Origin: Thermoleophilia bacterium SCSIO 60948
GTDB lineage: Bacteria; Actinomycetota; Thermoleophilia; Solirubrobacterales; 70-9
DNA length: 64,000 bases
Direction: 5' to 3'
Assembly (NCBI GenBank): GCA_021496505.1
Contig: CP053031.1
Coordinates: 434,001 to 498,000 of the forward strand
Shown here: piece by piece, positions 28,407-37,178 of the stretch
How positions within the stretch are numbered: the first letter of the stretch is position 1
Layout: each line of letters opens with the position of its first letter
Translations under genes and position numbers: made by a program
Notes under the pieces: model-generated
The model's input: only the letters and a program-made list of their open reading frames with translations
Databases searched by the model: none
What the model was told of the DNA's origin: nothing

Positions 28407-29482
28407 TCGGCGAGGACGTCGACCGGGCCTTCGACCCAGACCTTGACCCGGTCGCCCGGGTGCCAGGCGGGGAAACCGAGACGGCGACAGCGCAGCTCGC
28501 GGCCGGTGCGAAGACGCAGGCGGAGCATCTGGTCGTGACCGTAGAAGTGGCGCCCTACGACCTCGGCCTCGACCGCGCGTGACGGCCCCTCCATCCCGAT
28601 CGCGAGCGACTCGGGGCGGATGGCGATCGCGACTCTGCCGCTGGTGCCCTCCGGCACCGAGATCGGTCCGAGGTCGGTCTCCGCGCGATGGCCGGTGACC
28701 TCGCCGTCGAGCAGCTCGACCTCGCCGAGGAACTCCGCCATCCAGCGGTTGACAGGTCGCGTGTAGACCTCCTCGGGCGTCCCCACCTGCTCGATCCGTC
28801 CGGCCCGCATGACCGCGACTGTCTCGGCCAGGCTGAGCGCCTCCTGCTGGTCGTGGGTCACGAACAGCGCGGTCACGCCCGCCTCGGAGAGGATCTCGCG
28901 GATCTCCTCGCGCAGGCGCTCGCGCAGGATCGCGTCGAGATTCGAGAACGGCTCGTCGAGCAGTACGAGCTCGGGTCGCGGCGCGAGCGCTCGGGCGAGC
29001 GCGACGCGCTGCTGCTGCCCGCCGGAGAGCTGGTGGACCGGCCGGTCGCGCTCGGCGCCGAGGCCGACGAGGTCGAGGACCTCCGCGATCCGGGCGGCGT
29101 CGGGGTTGCGCCCGAGCCCGTAGCCGACGTTGCCGGAGACGTCGAGGTGGGGGAACAGCGCGTAGTCCTGGAAGACCATCCCGATCCGCCGCTTCTCGGG
29201 CGGCGTCCACTTCGAGTCCGAGCTGACGACGCGGTCGCCGATCGTGATCTCGCCGGCGTCGGCGCGCTCGAGTCCCGCGATCGCGCGCAGTGCCGTCGTC
29301 TTGCCGCAGCCCGACGGACCGAGCAACGCGCAGATCCGCCCGGCGGGCACCTCGAGGTCGAGACCGTCGACCGCGCGCGTCTCGCCGAAGTACTTGCGAA
29401 GCCCGCTCACGCGCAACGCCGAGGCCGCTGCGGCGAGCTCGCCGCGCGCGGCGGCGGCGGGGTCTGTCGTGATCTCGGTCAC
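28403..29482 (-). CDS. ABC transporter ATP-binding protein, iron(III)/Fbp type
   Basis: The 359-residue ATPase of the importer encoded in this operon. Walker A GPSGCGKT (55-62), the Q-loop FQDYALFPH, signature LSGGQ (152-156), Walker B LVLLDEP (172-178) and the switch His in VTHDQ are all intact. The C-terminal third is a TOBE-type regulatory domain as in PotA/FbpC. The start overlaps the permease stop by 4 nt (ATGA). Confidence 0.93.
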   Translation of the reverse strand: MTEITTDPAAAARGELAAAASALRVSGLRKYFGETRAVDGLDLEVPAGRICALLGPSGCGKTTALRAIAGLERADAGEITIGDRVVSSDSKWTPPEKRRIGMVFQDYALFPHLDVSGNVGYGLGRNPDAARIAEVLDLVGLGAERDRPVHQLSGGQQQRVALARALAPRPELVLLDEPFSNLDAILRERLREEIREILSEAGVTALFVTHDQQEALSLAETVAVMRAGRIEQVGTPEEVYTRPVNRWMAEFLGEVELLDGEVTGHRAETDLGPISVPEGTSGRVAIAIRPESLAIGMEGPSRAVEAEVVGRHFYGHDQMLRLRLRTGRELRCRRLGFPAWHPGDRVKVWVEGPVDVLAD

Positions 29483-31104
29483 GAGGCCACGGTACCTCGC
29501 TCGGAGAGCAGGTAGAGCGGGGGAGCGGCGATCGCGAGCAGGATCAGCGCCGGGATCGCGCTCGCCTCGTAGAAGCCGAACTGCGTCTGGCGCCAGATGT
29601 CGGTCGCGAGGGTGTCGAAGCCGGTCGGCGCGAGGATCAGCGTCGCCGGCAGCTCCTTGAGAGCGTGCAGGAAGACGAGCGCGGATCCGGCGAGGATCCC
29701 GCCGCGGACCAAGGGCACGGTCACCGTGCGAAGCACGGTCAGCGGCCCGCGGCCGAGGCCTCGCGCGGCCTCCTCGACCCGCGGTGAGACCTGCGCCAGC
29801 GAGGAGCCGATCGAGCCGATCGCGAGCGGCAGGTAGTGGATCGTCAGTGCGAAGATCAGCAGCGCGACGGTCTGGTAGACGAACGGCGCGGCGCGGGTTG
29901 CCGTGTAGACCATCGCCAGCGCGACGACGACTCCCGGCAGCGCGTAGCCGGCGTAGCCGCAGCGCTCGATGAACCGGGTCAGCGGGTTCGGGAAGCGACC
30001 GGCGAGCACGGCGACGACGAGTGCCGCGACGGTCGCGATCAGCGCCGCCCAGAAGCCGGTGAGGATCGAGTTGCCGGCGAACCCGGCCACGGCGCCGAGC
30101 GTCGTCGATCCGTCGTCGATCCCCTGCGTCGCCCAGTAGACGAGGACGCCGACCGGCATCACGAGGGCGATCGCGACGACCGCCGAGCAGAGCCCGAGGG
30201 CTGGCCAGCGCCAGCGGCCGAGCGCCACCGGCGTCGCGGGCCGGGCCGATCCGGGGCCGAGCCGGTGCAGCGCGTGGCGGTTTCGCAGCCGCGAGGCGAC
30301 CCAGAGTCCGATCACCATCAGCACGACGAGGACCGTCCCGAGCGCGGCGGTCTCGACGCGGTCGAAGGCCGAGGAGTAGGCGACGTAGATCTCGGAGGTG
30401 AACGAGTCGAAGCGCAGGATCGAGACGGCGCCGAAGTCGCTCAGCACGTAGAGCGCGACGAGCAGCGCACCGGCGGCGATCGGCGGCCAGAGTTGCGGCA
30501 GGACGATCGTGCGGAAGACCTCGCGCGGCGAGCGCCCCATCCCGCGGGCCGCCTCCTCGAGCTGCGGGTCGAGTCGCTTCAGCGTGCCGCGGACCGGGAT
30601 CAGGATCAGCGGATAGGTGAACAGGCTGAGCACGATCCAGGCCCCGGTGAAGCCGTAGACCGACGGCAGCGAGCCGGCGCCGATCGCGTCGGCGAGCAGC
30701 CCCTGGGGGCCGAGCGCGGCGACGAAGAGGTAGGCGCCGACGTAGCTCGGGATCACCAGCGGCAGCGTGCAGAGCGTCGCCCAGAGGCGCCGGCCCGGTA
30801 GGTCGGTGCGGACGGTCAGCCAGCCGAGCGGAACCGCGATCACGATCGCCGTTGCGACGACGGCCGCGACGAGCGCCAGCGTCCGCACGAGGATCCCCGC
30901 GACGCGGCTCGAGAACGCCGCCGACAGCGCATCGCCGATCGCGCCCGCATCGACGATGAGCAGGTAGAGGGCGGGCAGCACCGCGGCGAGCGCGACGAGG
31001 ATTCCGAGCGCCGTCAGCACGAGCGGCGGCCGCGCGGCCATCGACCGGCGGGCCGGCGGGGCCTCGAACCCGGCGTCGCCGAGGCTCTGGGTGCCGGCCT
31101 CCAT
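29479..31104 (-). CDS. ABC transporter permease, iron(III)/FbpB type
   Basis: A 541-residue membrane protein with about twelve hydrophobic segments in two homologous halves, each containing an EAA-type coupling loop (EEAARGMGRSPREVFRTIVLP and EEAARGLGRGPLTVLRTVTVP). This fused double permease is typical of FbpB-like ferric iron importers and of thiamine importers. It lies 22 nt after the binding-protein gene and overlaps the ATPase gene. Confidence 0.93.
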   Translation of the reverse strand: MEAGTQSLGDAGFEAPPARRSMAARPPLVLTALGILVALAAVLPALYLLIVDAGAIGDALSAAFSSRVAGILVRTLALVAAVVATAIVIAVPLGWLTVRTDLPGRRLWATLCTLPLVIPSYVGAYLFVAALGPQGLLADAIGAGSLPSVYGFTGAWIVLSLFTYPLILIPVRGTLKRLDPQLEEAARGMGRSPREVFRTIVLPQLWPPIAAGALLVALYVLSDFGAVSILRFDSFTSEIYVAYSSAFDRVETAALGTVLVVLMVIGLWVASRLRNRHALHRLGPGSARPATPVALGRWRWPALGLCSAVVAIALVMPVGVLVYWATQGIDDGSTTLGAVAGFAGNSILTGFWAALIATVAALVVAVLAGRFPNPLTRFIERCGYAGYALPGVVVALAMVYTATRAAPFVYQTVALLIFALTIHYLPLAIGSIGSSLAQVSPRVEEAARGLGRGPLTVLRTVTVPLVRGGILAGSALVFLHALKELPATLILAPTGFDTLATDIWRQTQFGFYEASAIPALILLAIAAPPLYLLSERGTVAS

Positions 31105-31126
31105 ACGCGCAGCTGCCGGGCGGCGC

Positions 31127-32182
31127 CTAGAGCGCCCCGGTCTCCTCCATCAGCTCGACGGTCTGCTGGAGCTCGGCGAGGTCGAGCGGCTCGGACGGCG
31201 GCGCGGGGATCTTCGCGAGCGGCAGCTCGAGCGAGGGGTCGCGCTTGACCCCGGGCACCAGCGGATACTCCTTCGAGCTCGTCGTGAAGAAGCTCTGCGA
31301 CTCGTCGTTCAGCATGAACCTGACGTAGTCGAAGGCCTCCTCCTTGCGATCGGAGCCCTCGAGGACGCCGATCGTCGTCAGCAGCACGGTCGAGCCGAGC
31401 CCCTGCTTCGGGTAGAAGAGCTCGACGGGGTAGTCGTCGCCCTCCTGGGCGATGGCCTGAGCCACGTAGTAGTGGTTGATCAGCCCGGCGTCGATCTCGC
31501 CGTTGGCGATCGCGTCGCGGAGCGCGACGTTGTTCGGGTACGCCGTCACGCCGTTGTCGACCATCCCCTGGAGGAAGTCGCGGGCGGCCTCGTCGCCGTA
31601 GGCGAGCCTGACCTGCGTCATGTACTCCTGGAACGAGCCCGTGATCGGCGCCCAGCCGACGCGGCCCTCCCATTCCGGTTCGGTGAAGTCGAGCGGGTTC
31701 TCGGGCAGATCCGCGGGGGAGAGGACGTCGGAGTTGTAGGCGACGGTCCGCGCGCGACCGGTCACGCCGACCCAGCGCCCCTCGGGGTCGCGGTACTCGG
31801 GCGGGACCATCTCGAGGACGTCGTCAGGCAACTCGGCGAGCAACCCGGCGTCCTCGACCGCGCCCATCGCCGGGAACTCCTGGGCGAAGAACGCGTCGGC
31901 CGGCGAGTTCTCACCCTCCTCGACGATCTGCGCGCCGAGGTCGGCCGAGGCTGCGTAGCGGACCTCGACGTCGGTGTCGGAGTCGGCCTCGTAGGCATCG
32001 TTCGCGCCGCCGAGCGCGGCTGCGATCCGGCCCGAGTAGAGCGTGATCCCCTCGGTCTCCGGCTCGCCTTCGCCCCCGCCCGCGTTCTCCGTTCCGAAGC
32101 CGCAGCCGGCGCCGATCGATACCGCGAGCAGCAGGCCGGCGAGCAGCGGCAGGAGCGGGATTCGATGTCGGAGAGGTCTCAT
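31127..32182 (-). CDS. ABC transporter substrate-binding lipoprotein, ferric-iron type
   Basis: A 351-residue exported binding protein. The N-terminal hydrophobic segment ends in GAGC (Cys27), a lipobox-like site for anchoring to the membrane. The mature sequence (ITLYSGR start, FAQEFPAMGAVEDAGLL, GVTGRARTVAYNS, INHYYVAQAIAQEG with adjacent Tyr residues) matches the FbpA/FutA class, whose Tyr residues hold Fe3+. It is the first gene of the three-gene operon. A palindrome, TTAGG-N4-CCTAA, lies upstream and may mediate metal control. Confidence 0.9.
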   Translation of the reverse strand: MRPLRHRIPLLPLLAGLLLAVSIGAGCGFGTENAGGGEGEPETEGITLYSGRIAAALGGANDAYEADSDTDVEVRYAASADLGAQIVEEGENSPADAFFAQEFPAMGAVEDAGLLAELPDDVLEMVPPEYRDPEGRWVGVTGRARTVAYNSDVLSPADLPENPLDFTEPEWEGRVGWAPITGSFQEYMTQVRLAYGDEAARDFLQGMVDNGVTAYPNNVALRDAIANGEIDAGLINHYYVAQAIAQEGDDYPVELFYPKQGLGSTVLLTTIGVLEGSDRKEEAFDYVRFMLNDESQSFFTTSSKEYPLVPGVKRDPSLELPLAKIPAPPSEPLDLAELQQTVELMEETGAL

Positions 32183-32213
32183 CGGCCGGAGGGCGGCGCC
32201 GGGCGCGGCGCGG

Positions 32214-32219
32214 ATAATC
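32214..32219 (-). promoter_or_regulatory. -10 box of the iron-transport operon
   Basis: Read on the minus strand this is GATTAT, 31 nt upstream of the lipoprotein ATG. The palindrome at 32231-32244 would then lie over the -35 region. Confidence 0.4.
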
Positions 32220-32230
32220 GACGCGGGTCC

Positions 32231-32244
32231 TTAGGGCGACCTAA
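32231..32244. promoter_or_regulatory. palindromic operator candidate TTAGG-N4-CCTAA
   Basis: TTAGGGCGACCTAA is a perfect 5+5 inverted repeat in the divergent gap before the iron importer. A second site with the same half-sites and spacing is at 35228-35241. The half-sites recall DtxR/IdeR boxes, but the spacing of 4 differs from the 19-bp consensus TTAGGTTAGGCTAACCTAA. Confidence 0.5.
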
Positions 32245-32308
32245 CTCTAGGGCTCTCGGGCTCCGAACAGGGTGCGAACGTCGCTTGAGCATGCGAGGCT
32301 GACGCGCC

Positions 32309-33799
32309 ATGCGTAGCTCGCCCGCACCGCTGGTCGCGCTTCTCGTGACGACCTCCGTCGCGCTGCTGGCCGTCGCCTCGCTCGCTCTTCCCGGCGCACC
32401 CGGCTACGACGCCTGGGCCTGGCTCATCTGGGGCCGCGAGCTCGCGTCCGGCACGCTCGACACCAGCGCCGGCGCGTCGTGGAAGCCGCTGACCTCGCTG
32501 ATCGCCGCGCCACTGTCCCTGCTGGGTGACGAGGCGCCCGACGTCTGGCTCGTGATCGCCCGGATCGGCTGGATCGGAGCCGTGGTCCTCGCGGGCGAAC
32601 TCGCCCGGCGCCTCGCCGCCGACGTGCTTCGCCTCTCGGCCGCTCCCGCGATCGGGGCGGCGCTGCTCGCCGCGCTCGGCGTCGCGATGATCGGCGACGC
32701 GTTCACCTCCTGGCCGCGCCAGGCGCTGCTCGGGCTCTCCGAGCCGCTGCTGGTCGCGCTCGTCCTGCTCGCCGCCGAGCGTGAGCTGGCCGACCGGCGC
32801 ACAGCGGCGATCGTCGTCGCCTGGATCGCCTGCCTGGTCCGACCCGAGGTCTGGCCGTTCTTCGCGCTCTACCTGCTCTACGCCGTCACGGCGCGGCGCC
32901 GTGCCGGCAAGCGGCTCGGCGGCGTCGTAGCGGCGCTGGTCGCCCTCGCCGCCCTCGCCGGGCTCTGGTTCATCCCCGACCTCGTCGGATCCGGGGACGC
33001 ACTCGAGGGCGCCCTGCGCGCCCGCGACGCCAGCGGCCCCCCGGTCGGCGAGTTCTTCGAGGCGATCGGCCGCGGGCTCGCGCTCGCGATCCCCGCGCTC
33101 TGGATCGGGGCGCTCGCAGCCCTGTACGCCGAGCGCCAAGAGGCGACCGAGAGCTCGCGAGCGGTGCGCCTGGGCAGGATCGAGCTCGGGCCGGTGGCCC
33201 TGCTGGCGCTCCTGGCCGCCGGCTGGGTCGGTGTCGTCGCGGCGATGGCGGCGGGCGGGTATCCCGGACTTCCGCGCTTCATGGCGCCGGCCGGCGCGAT
33301 CGCCTGCGTGCTCGGCGGCTGCGGGATCGCCTGGCTACTGGCCGCGGGCGGCCGGACGCCGATGCGCCTCGCCGGTGGAGCCCTGATGGTCGCCACGCTC
33401 GCGCTGGCCGTCCCGCGGGCGATCGAGTTCGGCGACGAGGTCGAGCGCGCCGAGACCGTCGCCGAATCGAACGCGAGCCTCGACAGGCTCACCACGACCC
33501 TCGAGCGCGTCGACCGCGATTGCGGGCGCGTCACGACGACCGACTTCCTCTACCTGACGGCGATCTCCTGGCGACTCGAGGTCTCGCCGTCACAGGTCGA
33601 GCTCAGGCGCCGGCCACCGGTCGGGCGGACCGGTCTCGTGTCGAGCGACGTGACCGCGACGCCGCGCGAGCTCCGCGATGCCGGCGCGCGCCCGATCGCG
33701 CTGGCCGGGCGCTGGGGCGTCTACGCGATCGACTGCGCGACGCGCTCGCGCTCGTCGTCGAGCTCGCCGGACTCGGGTGGCCGCGGCGGGCGCAGGTAG
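32309..33799 (+). CDS. polytopic membrane protein, probable GT-C-type glycosyltransferase
   Basis: A 496-residue protein with about ten hydrophobic segments and a soluble C-terminal region. The early loop GYDAWAWLIWGRELASGTLD, with an acidic residue after TM1, is reminiscent of GT-C enzymes that use polyprenyl-phosphate sugars (mannosyl/arabinosyl transferases). Neighbouring genes for sugar metabolism support this, but the assignment is tentative. The last 79 nt overlap the 3' end of the convergent amine oxidase gene. Confidence 0.7.
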   Translation: MRSSPAPLVALLVTTSVALLAVASLALPGAPGYDAWAWLIWGRELASGTLDTSAGASWKPLTSLIAAPLSLLGDEAPDVWLVIARIGWIGAVVLAGELARRLAADVLRLSAAPAIGAALLAALGVAMIGDAFTSWPRQALLGLSEPLLVALVLLAAERELADRRTAAIVVAWIACLVRPEVWPFFALYLLYAVTARRRAGKRLGGVVAALVALAALAGLWFIPDLVGSGDALEGALRARDASGPPVGEFFEAIGRGLALAIPALWIGALAALYAERQEATESSRAVRLGRIELGPVALLALLAAGWVGVVAAMAAGGYPGLPRFMAPAGAIACVLGGCGIAWLLAAGGRTPMRLAGGALMVATLALAVPRAIEFGDEVERAETVAESNASLDRLTTTLERVDRDCGRVTTTDFLYLTAISWRLEVSPSQVELRRRPPVGRTGLVSSDVTATPRELRDAGARPIALAGRWGVYAIDCATRSRSSSSSPDSGGRGGRR

Positions 33800-35235
33800 G
33801 GCTGCTCCGGGTCGGCGGCGTCCTCGCCGGGCCGCTCCTCCTCGTGATAGACGCTGTCGGCGTTGACCGCCCAGATGTCGTGGCCGGCTCCATCGAGTTG
33901 GTTCTCGACGGCGCGAATCGCGGTCAGCATCGAGTGATCGGAGTTGTTGTAGCGGTGTAGGCCGTTGCGGCCGACCTGCTGCAGGTTCGGGATCCGGTCG
34001 AGCCAGGCGCGGATCGTCGCGACGCGCTCGGAGTAGTCGGAGTCGTAGATCGGATAGGCGGCGGGGACGCGGACGACGTGCCCGCCGACGACGCGCTCGC
34101 GATCGACGAGACCGAGCCGGGCGATCTCCGCGGTCGCGAGCTCGATCAGCTCCGCGTCGGGCCGCGACCAGATCGGGTCGGTCTTGAAGCAGAAGTACTC
34201 GAGCCCGAGGCAGGAGCGCCCCGCCTCGGGGACCATCGCCGGGCTCCAGGCGCGGAAGTTCTGGATCCGCCCGACCTCGACGCCCGGCTCGTGGACGTAG
34301 ATCCAGTTGTCGGGGAACGGCTCGGCGCCGTCGACGATGAGCGCGACGGTGATGAAGTCGCGGTAGTGCAGGCCGCGCGCGGCCGCCAGCGTCTCCGGGG
34401 CGACCCCCGGGCTCGCCATCTCGACCGTCGCCCGCAGCGGCAGCGAGGAGATCACCCCGCCGGCTGCGATCGACTCGCCGCCCACCTCGACCGAATGCAG
34501 GTGATCGCCGATCCGAAGCCGCTCGACCGGGGCACCGGTGCGAACCTCGCCGCCGAGCGACTCGATCTCCGCCGCCATCGCCTCCCACATCTGGCCGGGG
34601 CCGAGTCGTGGGTAGAGGAAGCGCTCGATCAGGCTGCGGACCTCGCCGCCGTCGCCGGTTATCGCGGCGCGGACCGCGCGCGAGAACGACAGGTCGCGGA
34701 TCCGCTGCGCCGCCCATTCGGCGCGGATCTCGGACGTCGGAACGCCCCAGACCTTCTCGGTGTAGGAGCGGAAGAAGAGCTCGAACAAGCGGCGGCCGAA
34801 GCGCGCGGTCACCCAGTCCTCGAACGTCTCCGCCTCGCCGCGTCGCGGTGTCAGCGATGCGCGGGCGTAAGAGGCACCGCAGCGCGCGAGCTCGCCCGGC
34901 CCGACTTTGCGCACGACGTCGCCGAGCGCGAGCGGATACTCGATGAAGCGCCCGCGCCAATGGATCCGGGACAGCCGCGGCCTTTCGAGCAACTCATCGC
35001 CGAGCACCTCGTGCCAGAGCGCCTCGACCTCGGCCGACTTGGTGAAGAACCGGTGCCCGCCGAGGTCGAAGCGGTAGCCGTCGCGCACGACGGTCCGCGC
35101 CAGGCCACCGACCTGCGAGTCGGCCTCGAGGACGAGCGGGCGAGCCCCTCGCCTCGCGAGCAGGAGCCCGGCCGTGAGCCCGGCGGGGCCCGCGCCGAGC
35201 ACGATGGAGCGTTTTGGGGGGCGCGAGTTAGGCAT
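33721..35235 (-). CDS. FAD-dependent amine oxidase/UDP-galactopyranose-mutase-like oxidoreductase
   Basis: A 504-residue flavoprotein. The N-terminal dinucleotide fold is clear: IVLGAGPAGLTAGLLLARRG, then an acidic LEADSQVGGLARTV and DLGGHRFFTKS, the NAD(P)-binding Rossmann-like/protoporphyrinogen-oxidase pattern. The phrases SYTEKVWGVP and HRYNNSDHSM also occur in proteins annotated as UDP-galactopyranose mutase-like or FAD oxidoreductases of glycan clusters. The ATG at 35235 lies inside the operator-like palindrome 35228-35241. The gene is divergent from the GT2 operon by 33 nt and overlaps the convergent GT-C gene by 79 nt. Confidence 0.87.
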   Translation of the reverse strand: MPNSRPPKRSIVLGAGPAGLTAGLLLARRGARPLVLEADSQVGGLARTVVRDGYRFDLGGHRFFTKSAEVEALWHEVLGDELLERPRLSRIHWRGRFIEYPLALGDVVRKVGPGELARCGASYARASLTPRRGEAETFEDWVTARFGRRLFELFFRSYTEKVWGVPTSEIRAEWAAQRIRDLSFSRAVRAAITGDGGEVRSLIERFLYPRLGPGQMWEAMAAEIESLGGEVRTGAPVERLRIGDHLHSVEVGGESIAAGGVISSLPLRATVEMASPGVAPETLAAARGLHYRDFITVALIVDGAEPFPDNWIYVHEPGVEVGRIQNFRAWSPAMVPEAGRSCLGLEYFCFKTDPIWSRPDAELIELATAEIARLGLVDRERVVGGHVVRVPAAYPIYDSDYSERVATIRAWLDRIPNLQQVGRNGLHRYNNSDHSMLTAIRAVENQLDGAGHDIWAVNADSVYHEEERPGEDAADPEQPYLRPPRPPESGELDDERERVAQSIA

Positions 35236-35241
35236 ACCTAA
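35228..35241. promoter_or_regulatory. palindromic operator candidate TTAGG-N4-CCTAA
   Basis: TTAGGCATACCTAA repeats exactly the half-sites and spacing of the site at 32231-32244. It covers the start codon of the flavoprotein gene and lies close to overlapping divergent promoters (TATTAT on the minus strand at 35254-35259, GATAAT on the plus strand at 35253-35258). Confidence 0.5.
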
Positions 35242-35252
35242 GACGGGGGTGG

Positions 35253-35258
35253 GATAAT
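35253..35258 (+). promoter_or_regulatory. GATAAT -10 box of the GT2 operon
   Basis: GATAAT lies 10 nt before the GTG of the glycosyltransferase gene and no RBS intervenes, so the transcript is probably leaderless. The same A/T block read on the other strand gives TATTAT for the flavoprotein gene. Confidence 0.45.
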
Positions 35259-35268
35259 AGGGACACCC

Positions 35269-36186
35269 GTGAATCCCGAGGCGCCAATCTCGATCGTCGT
35301 TCCAGCGACCGACGACCCGCCCACCCTCGACCGCTGCCTCGCCGCGATCGAGACGGCACGGCGCGAGGGCGATGAGCTGATCGTCGTCGACGGACCCCTC
35401 GACGGCGGTCCGGCGGCGGCGCGCAACCGCGGCGCCGCGCGCGCGAGCACCGGCGCCCTCGCGTTCGTCGACGCCGACGTGGTGCTCGCTCCCGACGCGC
35501 TCGACCGGCTGCGCAGGGCGCTCTCCGAACCCGGCGTGGACGCCGTCTTCGGGAGCTACGACGCCTCGCCGGAGGCCCCGGGACGTGTCTCGAGGTTCCG
35601 CAACCTCCTGCACCACCACGTCCACTCCGACGCCGCCGGCCCGGCGACGACCTTCTGGGCCGGCCTCGGTGGCGTGCGCCGTGACGTCTTCGAGCGCAGC
35701 GGCGGATTCGACGCCGAGCGCTACCCGGTCCCGTCGATCGAGGACATCGAGCTCGGGATGCGCCTCAGCTCCGATGGCGCGCGGATCGAGCTGCGACCCG
35801 AGATCCAGGGCACCCATCTCAAGGCGTGGACGCTGCGCTCGTTCCTCGCGACCGACCTGCTGCGGCGAGGCGTTCCATGGGTCGCGCTGCTGCGCCGCCG
35901 TGGCGTTGGATCGGGCGCGCTCAACCTCGGGGTTCGCCACCGCGCGGGCGCGCTCGCGTCGGTCCTCGCCGCGTTCGCCCTTGTGGCGCGGCGACCACGG
36001 ATCTTGCTCATCGCCCTCACCGGGCAGGTTCTGCTCCACCTACGTTTCTACGCGTTGCTGGGTCGCCGGGGTGGCCCGGGGCTGGCCGCCGCCGGGGTCG
36101 CGCTGCACGCGCTCCACAATCTCGCCGCGGCGGCTTCCGTGCCGCTCGGAGTGCTTGCGGCGCGTCGCGATAGGGAGGATCGATGA
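35269..36186 (+). CDS. glycosyltransferase family 2
   Basis: A 305-residue GT-A fold transferase. SIVVPATDDPPTLDRCL is the nucleotide-sugar strand, GPAAARNRGAARASTGALAFVDADVVL contains the DxD metal motif (DAD), and a downstream PSIEDIELGMRL supplies the ED catalytic region. Hydrophobic helices near the C-terminus suggest membrane association. The start GTG follows GATAAT. Its stop overlaps the next gene by 4 nt. Confidence 0.88.
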   Translation: MNPEAPISIVVPATDDPPTLDRCLAAIETARREGDELIVVDGPLDGGPAAARNRGAARASTGALAFVDADVVLAPDALDRLRRALSEPGVDAVFGSYDASPEAPGRVSRFRNLLHHHVHSDAAGPATTFWAGLGGVRRDVFERSGGFDAERYPVPSIEDIELGMRLSSDGARIELRPEIQGTHLKAWTLRSFLATDLLRRGVPWVALLRRRGVGSGALNLGVRHRAGALASVLAAFALVARRPRILLIALTGQVLLHLRFYALLGRRGGPGLAAAGVALHALHNLAAAASVPLGVLAARRDREDR

Positions 36187-37178
36187 GTCCCGCGATCAGG
36201 ATCGGCATCTGCGGTTGCGGCCGGCTCGCCGAGCACGGCTATCTGCCGGCGCTGCGCGAGCTCCGCGACGTCCGCGTCGACGCTCTCGCGGACCCTGACC
36301 CGGAGCGCCTCGACACCCTCGCCCGCTCGCTCGAGCGCGGCCACAGCGCCCCGCGGCTCTACGCCGGGGCGGAGGAGATGCTGGCCGGCGGGAGGCTCGA
36401 CGGGCTGATCGTCGCGACCCCGCCCGATCGCCACGTCGCCGACGCCCGCGCCGCCGCTGCGGCCGGGATCACCGCGCTCGTCGAGAAGCCGCCGGCCCGC
36501 GACCTCGCGGGCGCGCTAGCGCTGGCGGGCCTCGACCCGGTGCCGCTCGTCGCGTTCAACCGCCGCTTCTCGGTTCTCGGCGCGCTGCGCGATTCACTCG
36601 GGTCGGAGCGTCCCGACGGGCTGGAGCTCGACCTCGAGCTCGCCTACCGGCGACGCTCGTGGCGCGCCATCGACGTCCGCGACGACGCGCTGCTGGACAT
36701 CGGCCCGCATCTGATCGACCTCGCGGGCTGGACCACCGGTCTCGCCGTGAGCGCCGTCCGCGCGACGCGCATGGAGCAGGAGCGAGCCGAGGTGGAGCTG
36801 CGGCTCGGCGGCGAGCGCGCGCTCGCCCGCCTCTCGCTCGCGACCGACTCACGCCACCGCGAGCGCGCGGTGGCGGTGCGAGACGGGCGTCGCGTCGCCG
36901 TGGCGCGCACGCCGGGTGCGCTGCGCGGCCTGATCGGCCGCGTCGCCGGTGCGCCCCACCCGCTCGTCTCGTCGCTTCGCGACATCACGCTGGCATACGC
37001 CGGCGTGCTGCGCGGCGCGGAGCGTGGGCGCCTGGCGAGCGTCGCCGAGGCGGCCAGGACGATGGCCGTGATCGACGCAGCGCGCAGCTCCGCGGAGTCC
37101 GGCGGATCGTGGACGGACGTCGAACGCGTGACGGCGCCCGAGGGCTCGACCCGACGGCGGAGGCGCCGCGCGGCGTGA
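36183..37178 (+). CDS. Gfo/Idh/MocA-family oxidoreductase
   Basis: A 331-residue sugar dehydrogenase-like protein. The N-terminal Rossmann fold has IRIGICGCGRLAEHGYLPAL and ends in the family motif LVEKPPARDLA, in which EKP contributes the catalytic Lys. DIGPHLIDLAGW resembles the DxGxHxxD motif of the C-terminal domain. It is in the middle of a three-gene unit linked by 4-nt overlaps; the sugar substrate is unknown. Confidence 0.87.
   Translation: MSPAIRIGICGCGRLAEHGYLPALRELRDVRVDALADPDPERLDTLARSLERGHSAPRLYAGAEEMLAGGRLDGLIVATPPDRHVADARAAAAAGITALVEKPPARDLAGALALAGLDPVPLVAFNRRFSVLGALRDSLGSERPDGLELDLELAYRRRSWRAIDVRDDALLDIGPHLIDLAGWTTGLAVSAVRATRMEQERAEVELRLGGERALARLSLATDSRHRERAVAVRDGRRVAVARTPGALRGLIGRVAGAPHPLVSSLRDITLAYAGVLRGAERGRLASVAEAARTMAVIDAARSSAESGGSWTDVERVTAPEGSTRRRRRRAA

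Noticed and set aside
32231-32244. Classical IdeR/DtxR box
   Set aside because: The half-sites match in part, but the 19-bp consensus with its inner half-sites is not present, so it is reported only as a new palindrome.
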